The notes below the pieces were generated by a model. That model was not told the origin of the DNA. It saw only the letters and a list, made by a program, of their open reading frames with translations, and ran no database searches. 33,059 nt of DNA, from the IMG/VR virus record IMGVR_UViG_3300043539_000446, positions 1 through 33,059 of that record, one strand, 5' to 3'. The stretch comes from a virus. The translations under genes and the position numbers were made by a program. The stretch's first letter is position 1. Each line of letters opens with the position of its first letter. This document shows positions 14,129-20,202 of the stretch, in pieces.

Positions 14129-14504
14129 AGTTTATGGCGATGTTGGTTTTCGTGGCGATTGCCCCAGTGAAACACTTGAAGCAGTGACGTTTTTTGCGCG
14201 TATAAGACGCGAATACCCGACGACTTATGGAAAGATTGCCACACATATCAGAAACGAAGGAAAGCGCAACTGGCAACAAGTAGCACGGCAAAAAAGCGAA
14301 GGCATGACGAAAGGTGCGCCCGACATTCTTATTCCAATGGGCAGATCGTTTGTTTGCGAGCTGAAGCGGCAAGATCACACCAAGTCAAAATGGCAGGATG
14401 GGCAGCTTGAGTATTTAAAAGCCGCACATGATGCAGGCGCATTTGTTTGCGTTGCGCTGGGTTATGAAGCGGCTTATCAGGCTTTTTTAGATTCTATTGT
14501 TTAA
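14106..14504 (+). CDS. VRR-NUC nuclease
   Basis: 132 residues with the VRR-NUC (PD-(D/E)XK) signature: GAPDILIP (Asp73), VCELK (Glu85, Lys87), then a helix with QLEYLKAAHDAG. The N-terminal FRGDCPSE and TFFARIRREYP blocks are characteristic of the stand-alone phage form found next to SF2 helicases. VRR-NUC enzymes cut branched DNA such as flaps or junctions, fitting the recombination module. The gene overlaps the helicase gene by 23 nt, and the start is chosen because the conserved FPQWLKVYGD begins there. Confidence 0.85.
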   Translation: MKFPQWLKVYGDVGFRGDCPSETLEAVTFFARIRREYPTTYGKIATHIRNEGKRNWQQVARQKSEGMTKGAPDILIPMGRSFVCELKRQDHTKSKWQDGQLEYLKAAHDAGAFVCVALGYEAAYQAFLDSIV

Positions 14505-14509
14505 AATGT

Positions 14510-14549
14510 AAAAAAATATGTTTACTTTTTAAAATAGAAGGTTTAATAT
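14510..14549 (+). promoter_or_regulatory. Promoter P2
   Basis: TTTACT (14521-14526), 17 nt, TAATAT (14544-14549), preceded by AAAAAAATATGTTTAC (14510-14525), identical to the box at 7646-7661. It lies in the only real gap of the plus-strand block and should drive the genes from 14605 on. The palindrome at P1 is only partly kept here (GTTTACTTTTTAAAA). Confidence 0.7.
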
Positions 14550-14604
14550 ATAACCACGCTTTCAAGAAGGCGAAACAATAATAAAATAATTTAGGAGCTT
14601 AAAA

Positions 14605-14790
14605 ATGAAAAACTACTTTGATACATTAAATCAAGCATTAGAATCTGAAGGATTAGTTGACCAGTGGACTACTGGAACAAACATCAACTACGGTGAAACG
14701 GTACAAGTAAACACAGGCGAGCGTTTAATAAGTGTTTACAGAAACAGTAACGGCAGATATGAACGCCCAGTGCATTATTCGGTAATTTAA
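14605..14790 (+). CDS. Hypothetical 61-residue protein
   Basis: First gene after promoter P2, with AGGAG 9 nt before the ATG. The sequence starts MKNYFDTLNQALESEGLVDQ and ends GRYERPVHYSVI. No cysteine, no membrane segment, no recognised motif. The position suggests an abundant early or middle protein, possibly a host-takeover factor, but nothing in the sequence defines a function. Confidence 0.7.
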   Translation: MKNYFDTLNQALESEGLVDQWTTGTNINYGETVQVNTGERLISVYRNSNGRYERPVHYSVI

Positions 14791-14800
14791 TAACAACAAA

Positions 14801-14818
14801 GCGCGGTGCAAGCCGCGC
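14801..14818 (+). repeat. GC-rich intergenic hairpin
   Basis: GCGCGG (14801-14806), 6-nt loop, CCGCGC (14813-14818). No T-run follows; instead TTAGGAG, the ribosome-binding site of the next gene, starts 2-3 nt after the stem. It may mark an mRNA processing or stability site rather than a terminator. Confidence 0.55.
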
Positions 14819-14832
14819 ATTAGGAGAACGAG

Positions 14833-15024
14833 ATGATTTTACTTAAAGCAAATACAGCAGACGGCATACAAACAGCAGATTTATCGCCTGATGACAAAAA
14901 TACGGTTTATGGTTTTTCTGATTTTTATTCAATGCTTCCGCACATTGTAAGCAATAAAGAAGTTTTTGGTTTTGTTACTGAAGAAGAATTTGAATTGATT
15001 GATAATCAATATGGGGTGAGATAA
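14833..15024 (+). CDS. Hypothetical 63-residue protein
   Basis: Starts MILLKANTADGIQTADLS and ends IDNQYGVR; acidic, soluble, no recognised motif. AGGAGAACG precedes the ATG. Its stop codon overlaps the next ATG (TAATG), so the two are co-translated. Unknown function; small early phage protein. Confidence 0.65.
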   Translation: MILLKANTADGIQTADLSPDDKNTVYGFSDFYSMLPHIVSNKEVFGFVTEEEFELIDNQYGVR

Positions 15025-15347
15025 TGGAAACAATAATTTACTTTGATATTATGACAAACGATGGCTATGAAATAGGCGTTGTGGCTACAGCAATGCTTAG
15101 CGGAAAAAGAATTGAAGCTACTTTTCACCACGACATTGAAGATGATCGTGAGTGTTTAGTTGACGACATTTCATTTACCGATGAAGAAGGCGAAGAAATG
15201 ATTGGTTCAGAAAAATTAAAAGAAATTGTTTATGAACACGTTAACGACAACGACATTAATATTTACAAAGACGCTGAAAAAGGCGTTGATGAAATTTACT
15301 TAAACGATTTTAAAAGCGATCACGATTACGCGGCATTAATGCAATAA
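15024..15347 (+). CDS. Hypothetical acidic 107-residue protein
   Basis: Very acidic: the middle and end are rich in Asp and Glu (for example HHDIEDDREC, HVNDNDINIY). No membrane segment or catalytic motif recognised. Coupled by a one-base overlap to the gene before and followed within 20 nt by a terminator. Highly acidic small phage proteins can be DNA mimics that block host nucleases or regulators; here that is only a possibility suggested by charge. Confidence 0.65.
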   Translation: METIIYFDIMTNDGYEIGVVATAMLSGKRIEATFHHDIEDDRECLVDDISFTDEEGEEMIGSEKLKEIVYEHVNDNDINIYKDAEKGVDEIYLNDFKSDHDYAALMQ

Positions 15348-15365
15348 CAAACAACTCCTACCTCT

Positions 15366-15390
15366 GCCGCTAAGACAAGTGGCTTTTTTT
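15366..15390 (+). terminator. Rho-independent terminator
   Basis: GCCGCT (15366-15371), loop AAGACA, AGTGGC (15378-15383, one G-U pair), then seven T. It ends the small P2 unit of three genes; genes beyond must depend on read-through or an unseen promoter. Confidence 0.75.
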
Positions 15391-15406
15391 AATACAAAGG
15401 TGATTT

Positions 15407-15559
15407 ATGATTGAATTTTTAAAGATGCTAGACGAAACAGGCATTGCTTATGCCGTGTTTATTTTAACCGCTGTTTATTTTTGGACTAAAAGCAATAAAG
15501 CAACAACTGAGCTTTACACAATTAAACGCGAATTATTAAAATTAAAGGCGGTTTTATGA
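15407..15559 (+). CDS. Small single-span membrane protein, 50 residues
   Basis: Reads MIEFLKMLDETGIAYAVFIL and continues TAVYFWTKS into a basic helix ending LLKLKAVL. One membrane span at about residues 13-27, with a positively charged C-terminal tail likely in the cytoplasm. AAAGGTG precedes the ATG and the stop overlaps the next start (ATGA). Function unknown; could be a holin-like or membrane-associated host-modifying peptide. Confidence 0.65.
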   Translation: MIEFLKMLDETGIAYAVFILTAVYFWTKSNKATTELYTIKRELLKLKAVL

Positions 15560-15804
15560 GCGCAACACTAGCATTAACGCTGTCATTTTTGACAGTAGAC
15601 ACAAACATCGACAAGCGCGGCAGAACAACACAGGTTGAGCGCATTGCCTACACAACAACGGCAATACCTTATGACACGCGCCAATCATGCGCTAACGCCA
15701 AAGAAGAATGGAATCTTGCTGTTGGTGCTTACCAGATGTCAAAACGCCCAGCACGGGTGATTATGGCGGTCTGCAATGACAGCGCAACGGGAGTGGTAGA
15801 ATGA
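15556..15804 (+). CDS. Hypothetical 82-residue protein with two cysteines
   Basis: Starts MSATLALTLSFLTVDTN, a short apolar beginning that could be a weak signal peptide, followed by RQSCANAKEEW (Cys45) and MAVCND (Cys73). The pattern of apolar start, SC-x-x-A motif and second Cys 24-28 residues later recurs in the protein at 18087, suggesting related exported or disulfide-bonded small proteins. Overlaps both neighbours by 4 nt. Family not recognised. Confidence 0.65.
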   Translation: MSATLALTLSFLTVDTNIDKRGRTTQVERIAYTTTAIPYDTRQSCANAKEEWNLAVGAYQMSKRPARVIMAVCNDSATGVVE

Positions 15805-16196
15805 GCTTACTAACACAAAAACAACTAGAAGAAATACAAAATTTTCATGATGACATTGGTGAATGTACTGAGCCGCACGAGGAATGTTTTATAAAAAAAT
15901 TGATTGAATGGAACGAAAAACAATCCGCTATGCTTAATCAAGAGGTTTTACCAGTTGGTTATCTATACAAGCAGCAAGATTGTTATGGAGATATTCAAAC
16001 AGCGTTTAGCTTTGATAAGCCCTATATCACATGGCATAACGTTACGGATGTTGCTCCTGTCTACCTAGAACCACCACAACGTGTACCTTTGAGTGATGAA
16101 GAAATAAACGCTATAGATTTGCCTGAAAAACAATGCACTATTATAGAGTTAGTTAGGATTATTGAAAAAACACATGGGATTGGAGTAGTAGAATGA
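15801..16196 (+). CDS. Hypothetical 131-residue phage accessory protein, Ea22-like in layout
   Basis: N-terminal helix MSLLTQKQLEEIQNFHDD, then LPVGYLYKQ and DVAPVYLEPPQRVPLSDEEI (about 85-105). The combination of a PVGYL block and a VAPVYLxPP block followed by LSDEEI is common in accessory proteins of enteric and other phages (Ea22-type and relatives) whose function is not known. No membrane segment. Four-base overlaps at both ends place it in one operon with its neighbours. Confidence 0.65.
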   Translation: MSLLTQKQLEEIQNFHDDIGECTEPHEECFIKKLIEWNEKQSAMLNQEVLPVGYLYKQQDCYGDIQTAFSFDKPYITWHNVTDVAPVYLEPPQRVPLSDEEINAIDLPEKQCTIIELVRIIEKTHGIGVVE

Positions 16197-16393
16197 AAAA
16201 AGATTTAATTTGGGTGGCTATTTGCTCATTTGCAATTGGTGCATTGCTTTGCTTTATTACAATAGCAGCAACACACAGACACTACCATGAAATCATTAAA
16301 ACAAACATCGGTGAGTTTGTTTTAAGAGATGGCAAGATTTTTACTGTTTATGAGATGCAACGCAATGTTGCTGGGGATATGGTAGCGAGATGA
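16193..16393 (+). CDS. Small membrane protein, 66 residues
   Basis: MKKDLIWVAICSFAIGALLC continues into an apolar stretch to about residue 26, a membrane anchor or uncleaved signal, then a soluble tail with two His (THRHYHE) and GEFVLRDGKIFTVYEM. Overlaps both flanking genes. Function unknown; topology suggests an inner-membrane protein with a periplasmic or cytoplasmic domain of 40 residues. Confidence 0.65.
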   Translation: MKKDLIWVAICSFAIGALLCFITIAATHRHYHEIIKTNIGEFVLRDGKIFTVYEMQRNVAGDMVAR

Positions 16394-16548
16394 AACAAAT
16401 AGCACTAGAAGAACATTTGCTTAACCGGCTTAATGAATTAAAAGAAGAACGTAAAAGCCTGAAGCGTCAAAAACTGCGCAGCATCAAAGAAACCATTGAT
16501 ATTCAATTTATATTGGCAAAATTTAGAGAGGAACGTAAACATGGCTGA
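16390..16548 (+). CDS. Hypothetical basic coiled-coil protein, 52 residues
   Basis: Reads MKQIALEEHLLNRLNELKEE, then a Lys/Arg-rich helix, ending FREERKHG. A continuous charged helix of coiled-coil type. Starts in an ATGA overlap with the gene before and overlaps the next by 8 nt. Reminiscent of short basic phage regulators, but no family recognised. Confidence 0.6.
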   Translation: MKQIALEEHLLNRLNELKEERKSLKRQKLRSIKETIDIQFILAKFREERKHG

Positions 16549-16618
16549 ATTAATTTTTTGGACAGGAATTTTTGTTTTGATAGTTTGTTTTATGGTGGAG
16601 TACGCGCGTGGAGATTGA
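16541..16618 (+). CDS. 25-residue membrane peptide
   Basis: ATG at 16541 with GAGAGGAA upstream; MAELIFWTGIFVLIVCFMVE then YARGD. Almost the whole chain is one membrane span. The good ribosome-binding site and overlaps with genes on both sides support translation, but at this length chance cannot be excluded. Confidence 0.45.
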   Translation: MAELIFWTGIFVLIVCFMVEYARGD

Positions 16619-16685
16619 CGACATTGCAGCATTAATATTCTATGTGTTAGCACTCATATTAGCGGGGATATGGCTATGGCATTAA
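16608..16685 (+). CDS. 25-residue membrane peptide, GTG start
   Basis: GTG at 16608 with GGTGGAG about 7 nt before it; reads MEIDDIAALIFYVLALILAG then IWLWH. One membrane span. It overlaps both the previous peptide gene and the next gene. Supported by ribosome-binding site, hydrophobic pattern and packing; no homologue recognised. Confidence 0.4.
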   Translation: MEIDDIAALIFYVLALILAGIWLWH

Positions 16686-16837
16686 TTAAACCAGTTGAGA
16701 ATGTAACACCAACGCCAAGCGCGACCAATTGCCAGCATAAAACATGGCGGCAATATGTAAGCAGAGGAATTAGGGAGTGTGATCGTTGTCATGAAATACG
16801 CCCTATTTTTGATTTAAAAATTGAACATCAAAGGTAA
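16676..16837 (+). CDS. Small zinc-finger-like protein, 53 residues
   Basis: ATG at 16676 with GGGGATA upstream. Contains NCQHKTW early and ECDRCHE late: a Cys-x-His pair and a Cys-x-x-Cys-His pair about 18 residues apart, suited to bind one zinc. Probably a small nucleic-acid- or protein-binding factor. Overlaps the preceding membrane-peptide gene by 10 nt. Confidence 0.6.
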   Translation: MALIKPVENVTPTPSATNCQHKTWRQYVSRGIRECDRCHEIRPIFDLKIEHQR

Positions 16838-16841
16838 TAGC

Positions 16842-17483
16842 ATGGTGCAACCAATAAAAAGAGATTTAAAAGTTTCGCTTAAAGAGTTGGAAAGTATAAA
16901 AGAAAACATTATTTATTGTGGTGGAACAGGAACATTTTACCGAAAAAGAACGCCTGACAAACCGTTGTCTTTTAACTACTCAAATCGGCAAGCCACCATT
17001 TGCGTTAAAAAAGAAAACGGTAAAAAATACTTTACCGCATGGCGCATGGCTGTTTTCTTTTCATATGGTTATTATCCAAGCTTTGAAGATGCTGTTATTT
17101 TTAAAGACGGTGATAATTATAATTTTAGAATTAATAACATCGTTGTTTGCCATCCAAACGAAGATGAACAGACCGTTTTAGACTTTGCTACTGAACATGG
17201 TTTATCGCCACAAACGGTTAATTATCGCATGAGAAATGCAATACGATTTGAGCGCATTGTAAAAAACTGGAGAGTGTTTTTTTATGATAAAAAAGAGTTT
17301 GCAAAATACTGCGGTGATCTGATTGGTAGAAGGTTGGTTGTTGATGATGAAGGAATTGAACACATACAAATTAAGCGCATTAATTTATCAGAAAGCCAGC
17401 GCGGAAATAAAACCGCACGGGAATTTTTAAAAACGTGGATTGGCGACATGCCTACACAATGGGAGATGACATTATGCAGATAA
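16842..17483 (+). CDS. Degenerate HNH-fold protein with C-terminal helix-turn-helix
   Basis: 213 residues from the ATG at 16842 (AAAGG upstream). Residues about 30-105 follow the framework of phage HNH homing nucleases: a GTFYRKR strand, KKYFTAWRMAVFFSYGYYP (usually AHRLAWxxxYGxxP) and FKDGDNYNFRINNI (usually DHIDGDxxNNRxxNL). The catalytic histidines are absent: Thr-Ala-Trp replaces Ala-His and VIF replaces DHI. Residues about 115-140 are a helix-turn-helix (DFATEHGLSPQTVNYRM). I infer a former homing endonuclease kept as a DNA-binding protein. It overlaps the dUTPase gene by 10 nt. Confidence 0.6.
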   Translation: MVQPIKRDLKVSLKELESIKENIIYCGGTGTFYRKRTPDKPLSFNYSNRQATICVKKENGKKYFTAWRMAVFFSYGYYPSFEDAVIFKDGDNYNFRINNIVVCHPNEDEQTVLDFATEHGLSPQTVNYRMRNAIRFERIVKNWRVFFYDKKEFAKYCGDLIGRRLVVDDEGIEHIQIKRINLSESQRGNKTAREFLKTWIGDMPTQWEMTLCR

Positions 17484-17908
17484 AAAAAGCAAGACCAAGC
17501 GCGGTTATTCCGCAATTCCAAACCGAAGGCGCAGCAGCTATTGATTTATGCGCTTGTATTGAAGAAACCATGCTTTTAAAACCAGAAACGCCCGTGCTAA
17601 TTCCTACAGGCATTTCAATCCATATTGCTGATAAGTCTGTTGTTGGCTTAATCGTACCACGCAGTGGGTTAGGTTTTAATTATGGCGTTGGTTTGATGAA
17701 CACGGTTGGCGTAATTGACAGTGATTATCAAGGCGAAATTATGGTTAAGTTGCGCATGACACACGGTGATAGTTATCGAATCCAACCTAACGAACGTATT
17801 GCTCAAATGTTTTTTGTGCCTGTATTGCGTCCGATATTTGAAGAAGTTGAAGAGTTCAACACGGTAACTGAGCGTGGTGCAGGTGGCTTTGGGAGTACAG
17901 GAAAATGA
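17474..17908 (+). CDS. dut: dUTPase
   Basis: 144 residues, the normal length of the trimeric enzyme. All five motifs are visible: AAIDLCA (21-27), PRSGLG (62-67), LMNTVGVIDSDYQGEI (74-89) with the catalytic Asp in VID, RIAQMFF, and the glycine-rich C-terminal arm RGAGGFGSTGK. It hydrolyses dUTP to dUMP and pyrophosphate, keeping uracil out of phage DNA and supplying dTMP synthesis. The start at 17474 has GGGAG upstream; a longer reading from 17435 would lie inside the previous gene. Confidence 0.96.
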   Translation: MQIKKARPSAVIPQFQTEGAAAIDLCACIEETMLLKPETPVLIPTGISIHIADKSVVGLIVPRSGLGFNYGVGLMNTVGVIDSDYQGEIMVKLRMTHGDSYRIQPNERIAQMFFVPVLRPIFEEVEEFNTVTERGAGGFGSTGK

Positions 17909-18090
17909 TTGCCAAAGATAAATTAACAGATCAACAGGTAGTCGATGCTTTATTTGAGATAGATTGGAGTAAAGCTCCCAGCGGTGCAGAAGAAGCTGTT
18001 TTAGAATTGCATTGGCTTGACCGCAACGGTAACAAATTTGCATGGGATTTATTTGGTTATTTTGAACGACATAAAGGAGAAACAAAATGA
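17905..18090 (+). CDS. Hypothetical 61-residue protein
   Basis: Starts MIAKDKLTDQQVVDALFEID and ends YFERHKGETK; acidic first half and a WLDRNGNKFAWDLFGYF segment. No recognised domain. ATGA overlaps with dut before it and with the next gene after it; likely co-translated, function unknown. Confidence 0.65.
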   Translation: MIAKDKLTDQQVVDALFEIDWSKAPSGAEEAVLELHWLDRNGNKFAWDLFGYFERHKGETK

Positions 18091-18287
18091 TTGCAACAAC
18101 AGCTTATATTTTAATTATCGCTGTAACAACTCACGGTGAGCTTACACAATCAACAATTGAATTTGCGGATAAGGCTTCGTGTGAAAGCGCGGCAGTTAAA
18201 CAGGATTTTGCGTTTAAAAATTTGCAATTTGCAGGCAGATGGAATCTAACCTGTCATCCTTACGCACTTAATGAGATAAAAAAATGA
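18087..18287 (+). CDS. Hypothetical exported 66-residue protein with two cysteines
   Basis: Apolar start MIATTAYILIIAVTTHG like a signal or anchor, then KASCESAAV (Cys32) and NLTCHPY (Cys56). The cysteine layout echoes the protein at 15556. Could be a small periplasmic protein with one disulfide. Overlaps its neighbours by 4 nt each. Confidence 0.6.
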   Translation: MIATTAYILIIAVTTHGELTQSTIEFADKASCESAAVKQDFAFKNLQFAGRWNLTCHPYALNEIKK

Positions 18288-18751
18288 TCCAGCAAATTCT
18301 CCAGCGCGGAAACCGTCAAGGCATGACAATGCGCGAAATAACCGAGCTAACAGATTTAAAGCAACATCAAGTGGAATTTAAGGTTCAAAAGTTAATCAAA
18401 GACGGTATTGTGCATAAGTCTGCTGATAGAATAGACAACGCTTATTTGTACACGTTGACAAGCTATGAAGAATTGACGCCACCTGTTGAATGTTCGCCCG
18501 TTAGATTAGATAATGTCATTAAACACCTAAACAAGCAAAAAGAAAACGTAAACTCACCAGCGCACTATAGCAGCGGCACTGTTGAATGTATTGACGCAAT
18601 TGAATCTATGCTAACAAAAGAAGAATTTATCGGATTTTTACGCGGGAACATATTAAAATATCAATGGCGTTATAAGCAAAAAAACGGTGCTGAGGATTTA
18701 AAAAAAGCACAGTGGTATTTTGATAAGTTAAAAGAAAAAGAGGGCGTGTAA
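18284..18751 (+). CDS. Winged-helix-DUF3310 fusion protein
   Basis: 155 residues. The N-terminal 65 residues resemble a winged helix (MTMREITELTDLKQHQVEFK, then KLIKDGIVHKS). The C-terminal 65 residues are a DUF3310 domain: VNSPAHYSSGTVECIDAIES, FLRGNILKYQWRYKQKNGAE, ending KAQWYFDKL. DUF3310 is widespread in phages, often near nucleotide-metabolism genes, and its exact function is not settled; here it stands two genes after dut. The DNA-binding-like extension is less usual and may make it a regulator. Confidence 0.75.
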   Translation: MIQQILQRGNRQGMTMREITELTDLKQHQVEFKVQKLIKDGIVHKSADRIDNAYLYTLTSYEELTPPVECSPVRLDNVIKHLNKQKENVNSPAHYSSGTVECIDAIESMLTKEEFIGFLRGNILKYQWRYKQKNGAEDLKKAQWYFDKLKEKEGV

Positions 18752-18882
18752 TGTATGAATTTAAAAGTGGTAAACCATCAGGCGGCTTGCGTTATCAAGC
18801 CATGCGCGATTATTTGATAAAATTAAAATGGTTTGCAGATAATCCCATGCAACCCGTGTTTATAAGTGAACACAGTGCATGA
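18751..18882 (+). CDS. Hypothetical 43-residue protein
   Basis: ATG at 18751 sharing a base with the previous stop (TAATG). Reads MYEFKSGKPSGGLRYQAMRD, then a helix, ending VFISEHSA. No recognised family. Supported by coupling at both ends (ATGA with the next gene). Confidence 0.5.
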   Translation: MYEFKSGKPSGGLRYQAMRDYLIKLKWFADNPMQPVFISEHSA

Positions 18883-19007
18883 AACCACGACTTAAAAAGA
18901 TAGGTAGAATTTGGTTATGTTACACACAAACAACGGCTGTTTGCTCTGGCTTAACACCTGAAGAAGCCTATCAAAAATGGATGATTAAAAATAAAGCCGC
19001 TGAATAA
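18879..19007 (+). CDS. Small conserved phage protein, 42 residues
   Basis: MKPRLKKIGRIWLCYTQ then a loop and TPEEAYQKWMIKNKAAE. The plan of PRLKxIGRIW, a short variable loop and a PxEAYxxW helix is one I recognise from many unassigned phage mini-proteins. The last gene of the plus-strand block; its stop codon lies inside the loop of the terminator hairpin. Confidence 0.65.
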   Translation: MKPRLKKIGRIWLCYTQTTAVCSGLTPEEAYQKWMIKNKAAE

Positions 19008-19018
19008 GCGGCTTTTTT
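18993..19018. terminator. Strong bidirectional terminator between converging gene blocks
   Basis: AAAGCCGC (18993-19000), loop TGAATAA, GCGGCTTT (19008-19015) with T-run to 19018; on the other strand the same stem is followed by a T-rich stretch. It ends both the plus-strand early block and the minus-strand structural/lysis block, whose last gene stops at 19020. Confidence 0.9.
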
Positions 19019-19019
19019 A

Positions 19020-19466
19020 TTATGGCGTTAAAAACAATTCCGCTTCAGCATTTCGTCTTCGCGTTAATCCAGCAAGCGGTTTTCCACCTGCTTTATCCCA
19101 TCGTAAAAATTGCTTTGCTATTTCTGCCTTGTCGTCACCGGCTTTTAGCATTTTAACAAGTGTAGATTTAAAAAAGTTACCTGCGCCAATGTTGTAGCAT
19201 AAGCAAACCAGTGCATCATATTCATTTTGTGTTAATTCAACGCCTGTTGCATTGACGGCTTTTTCGTATTGCCCAATTGTTGCGGCTAATAAAGCGATTG
19301 CCGCCCCTTCATTAGGCAACGTTCTATTTTTAGTAACTGGTGTGCCATCACCATAATGTGTTGAGCCAATGCCAATAGTCCAAACACCCGCTGGGCATTG
19401 GTACGCTTTGAGCTTGCAACCTTCAAATTCTTTAATTAATTTTAAACCGCGTTCGCCTGTTTTCAT
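19020..19466 (-). CDS. Endolysin, GH24 T4-type lysozyme
   Basis: 148 residues, usual length for phage GH24 lysozymes. The catalytic region reads EFEGCKLKAYQCPAGVWTIG: Glu15 is the general acid, Thr30 matches T4 Thr26, and position 24, Asp20 in T4, is Cys. A Cys at this site is known from natural endolysins and is compatible with activity in T4 lysozyme. Later blocks YDALVCLCYNIGAG and LAGLTRRRNAEAELF are family-typical. No signal-anchor, so release depends on a holin. It would cleave peptidoglycan between MurNAc and GlcNAc. The ATG overlaps the upstream holin-like gene. Confidence 0.92.
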   Translation of the reverse strand: MKTGERGLKLIKEFEGCKLKAYQCPAGVWTIGIGSTHYGDGTPVTKNRTLPNEGAAIALLAATIGQYEKAVNATGVELTQNEYDALVCLCYNIGAGNFFKSTLVKMLKAGDDKAEIAKQFLRWDKAGGKPLAGLTRRRNAEAELFLTP

Positions 19467-19705
19467 TTTCGTGATCTCATAGAAAGTACCGTAATTAATT
19501 TTTGTGTTAAGCGAATCATATCATTATCAAGCAGGCGTATTTGGTCGATTAATTCAATCAGCGCGTCTGTTGTTTCGCTAAGGATTGGCTTAACAATCGA
19601 TGTTGCCCAAAGCCAAACGAAATAGACAATGTAACCCATGCTCCCCGATGCAATAATGGGGAATCCATATTGGTTGATATACTTAGCTAATGCGTCAACA
19701 TCCAT
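19463..19705 (-). CDS. Holin-like protein, 80 residues
   Basis: One membrane span at about residues 14-37 (FPIIASGSMGYIVYFVWLWA) followed by a helical, partly charged tail (LIDQIRLLDNDMIRLTQKL). It is directly upstream of lysozyme with ATGA overlap, and the next gene encodes a protein of the same layout. Probably a holin, antiholin or holin partner that times membrane permeabilisation. Confidence 0.65.
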   Translation of the reverse strand: MDVDALAKYINQYGFPIIASGSMGYIVYFVWLWATSIVKPILSETTDALIELIDQIRLLDNDMIRLTQKLITVLSMRSRK

Positions 19706-19983
19706 TAGTCAATTCTCTTTTCTTGCGGGTTATTGAACCTTGCCACTTTTTCTTTTTCAATTGGCATATCAAGCGTTTCTGTCATTAGCACGTCTATTTT
19801 TACAATATCCTCTGACATAGCGGTAACACGCCTATCAAGTTGCTTGATGATACCGATAAGGCTTTTAATCTTTTCAAGTACGCTATCAAGCAAAAACTTA
19901 ATGGTTAAAAAAACAAAGTACATACCGACACAGGCAGCGGCTATAGGAAAACCTACGTCGGTTGCGAACTGTAGGAATTCCAT
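19705..19983 (-). CDS. Holin-like protein, 92 residues
   Basis: One span at about residues 11-33 (VGFPIAAACVGMYFVFLTIK), then an amphipathic helix with IIKQLDRRVTAMSEDIVKID and a basic/acidic tail. Same architecture as the following gene, including a GFPI motif before the span, so the two look like diverged duplicates. A holin/antiholin pair is a reasonable inference. Coupled to both neighbours by one-base overlaps. Confidence 0.65.
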   Translation of the reverse strand: MEFLQFATDVGFPIAAACVGMYFVFLTIKFLLDSVLEKIKSLIGIIKQLDRRVTAMSEDIVKIDVLMTETLDMPIEKEKVARFNNPQEKRID

Positions 19984-20195
19984 TACTTACTCGTCCACCA
20001 AGCGATAAACGAAAATAATGCTCCAATGGTAAAAACGATACCGCCAATGAAACCTTTATAACGTGTTTGCTCGTTCTTCATTTCTTCAAGGGTGGCAATT
20101 ATGGCGTCGAGTTTTTTACCCCGATCTTCAAATATTTCTTCAAGGTTTTCAATTCGTTGCTCTACTTTAGCAAGGCGGCAGGCTTCGTCAGGCAT
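19983..20195 (-). CDS. Haemolysin XhlA-like membrane protein, 70 residues
   Basis: The first 45 residues are a charged coiled coil (KVEQRIENLEEIF, KLDAIIATLEEMKNEQ), followed by a basic turn and a C-terminal span at about 47-67 (FIGGIVFTIGALFSFIAWW). This coiled-coil-then-span layout is that of XhlA-type lysis accessory proteins and some holins. It heads the lysis group of four genes ending in lysozyme. Confidence 0.65.
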   Translation of the reverse strand: MPDEACRLAKVEQRIENLEEIFEDRGKKLDAIIATLEEMKNEQTRYKGFIGGIVFTIGALFSFIAWWTSK

Positions 20196-20202
20196 TTTAT
20201 TC

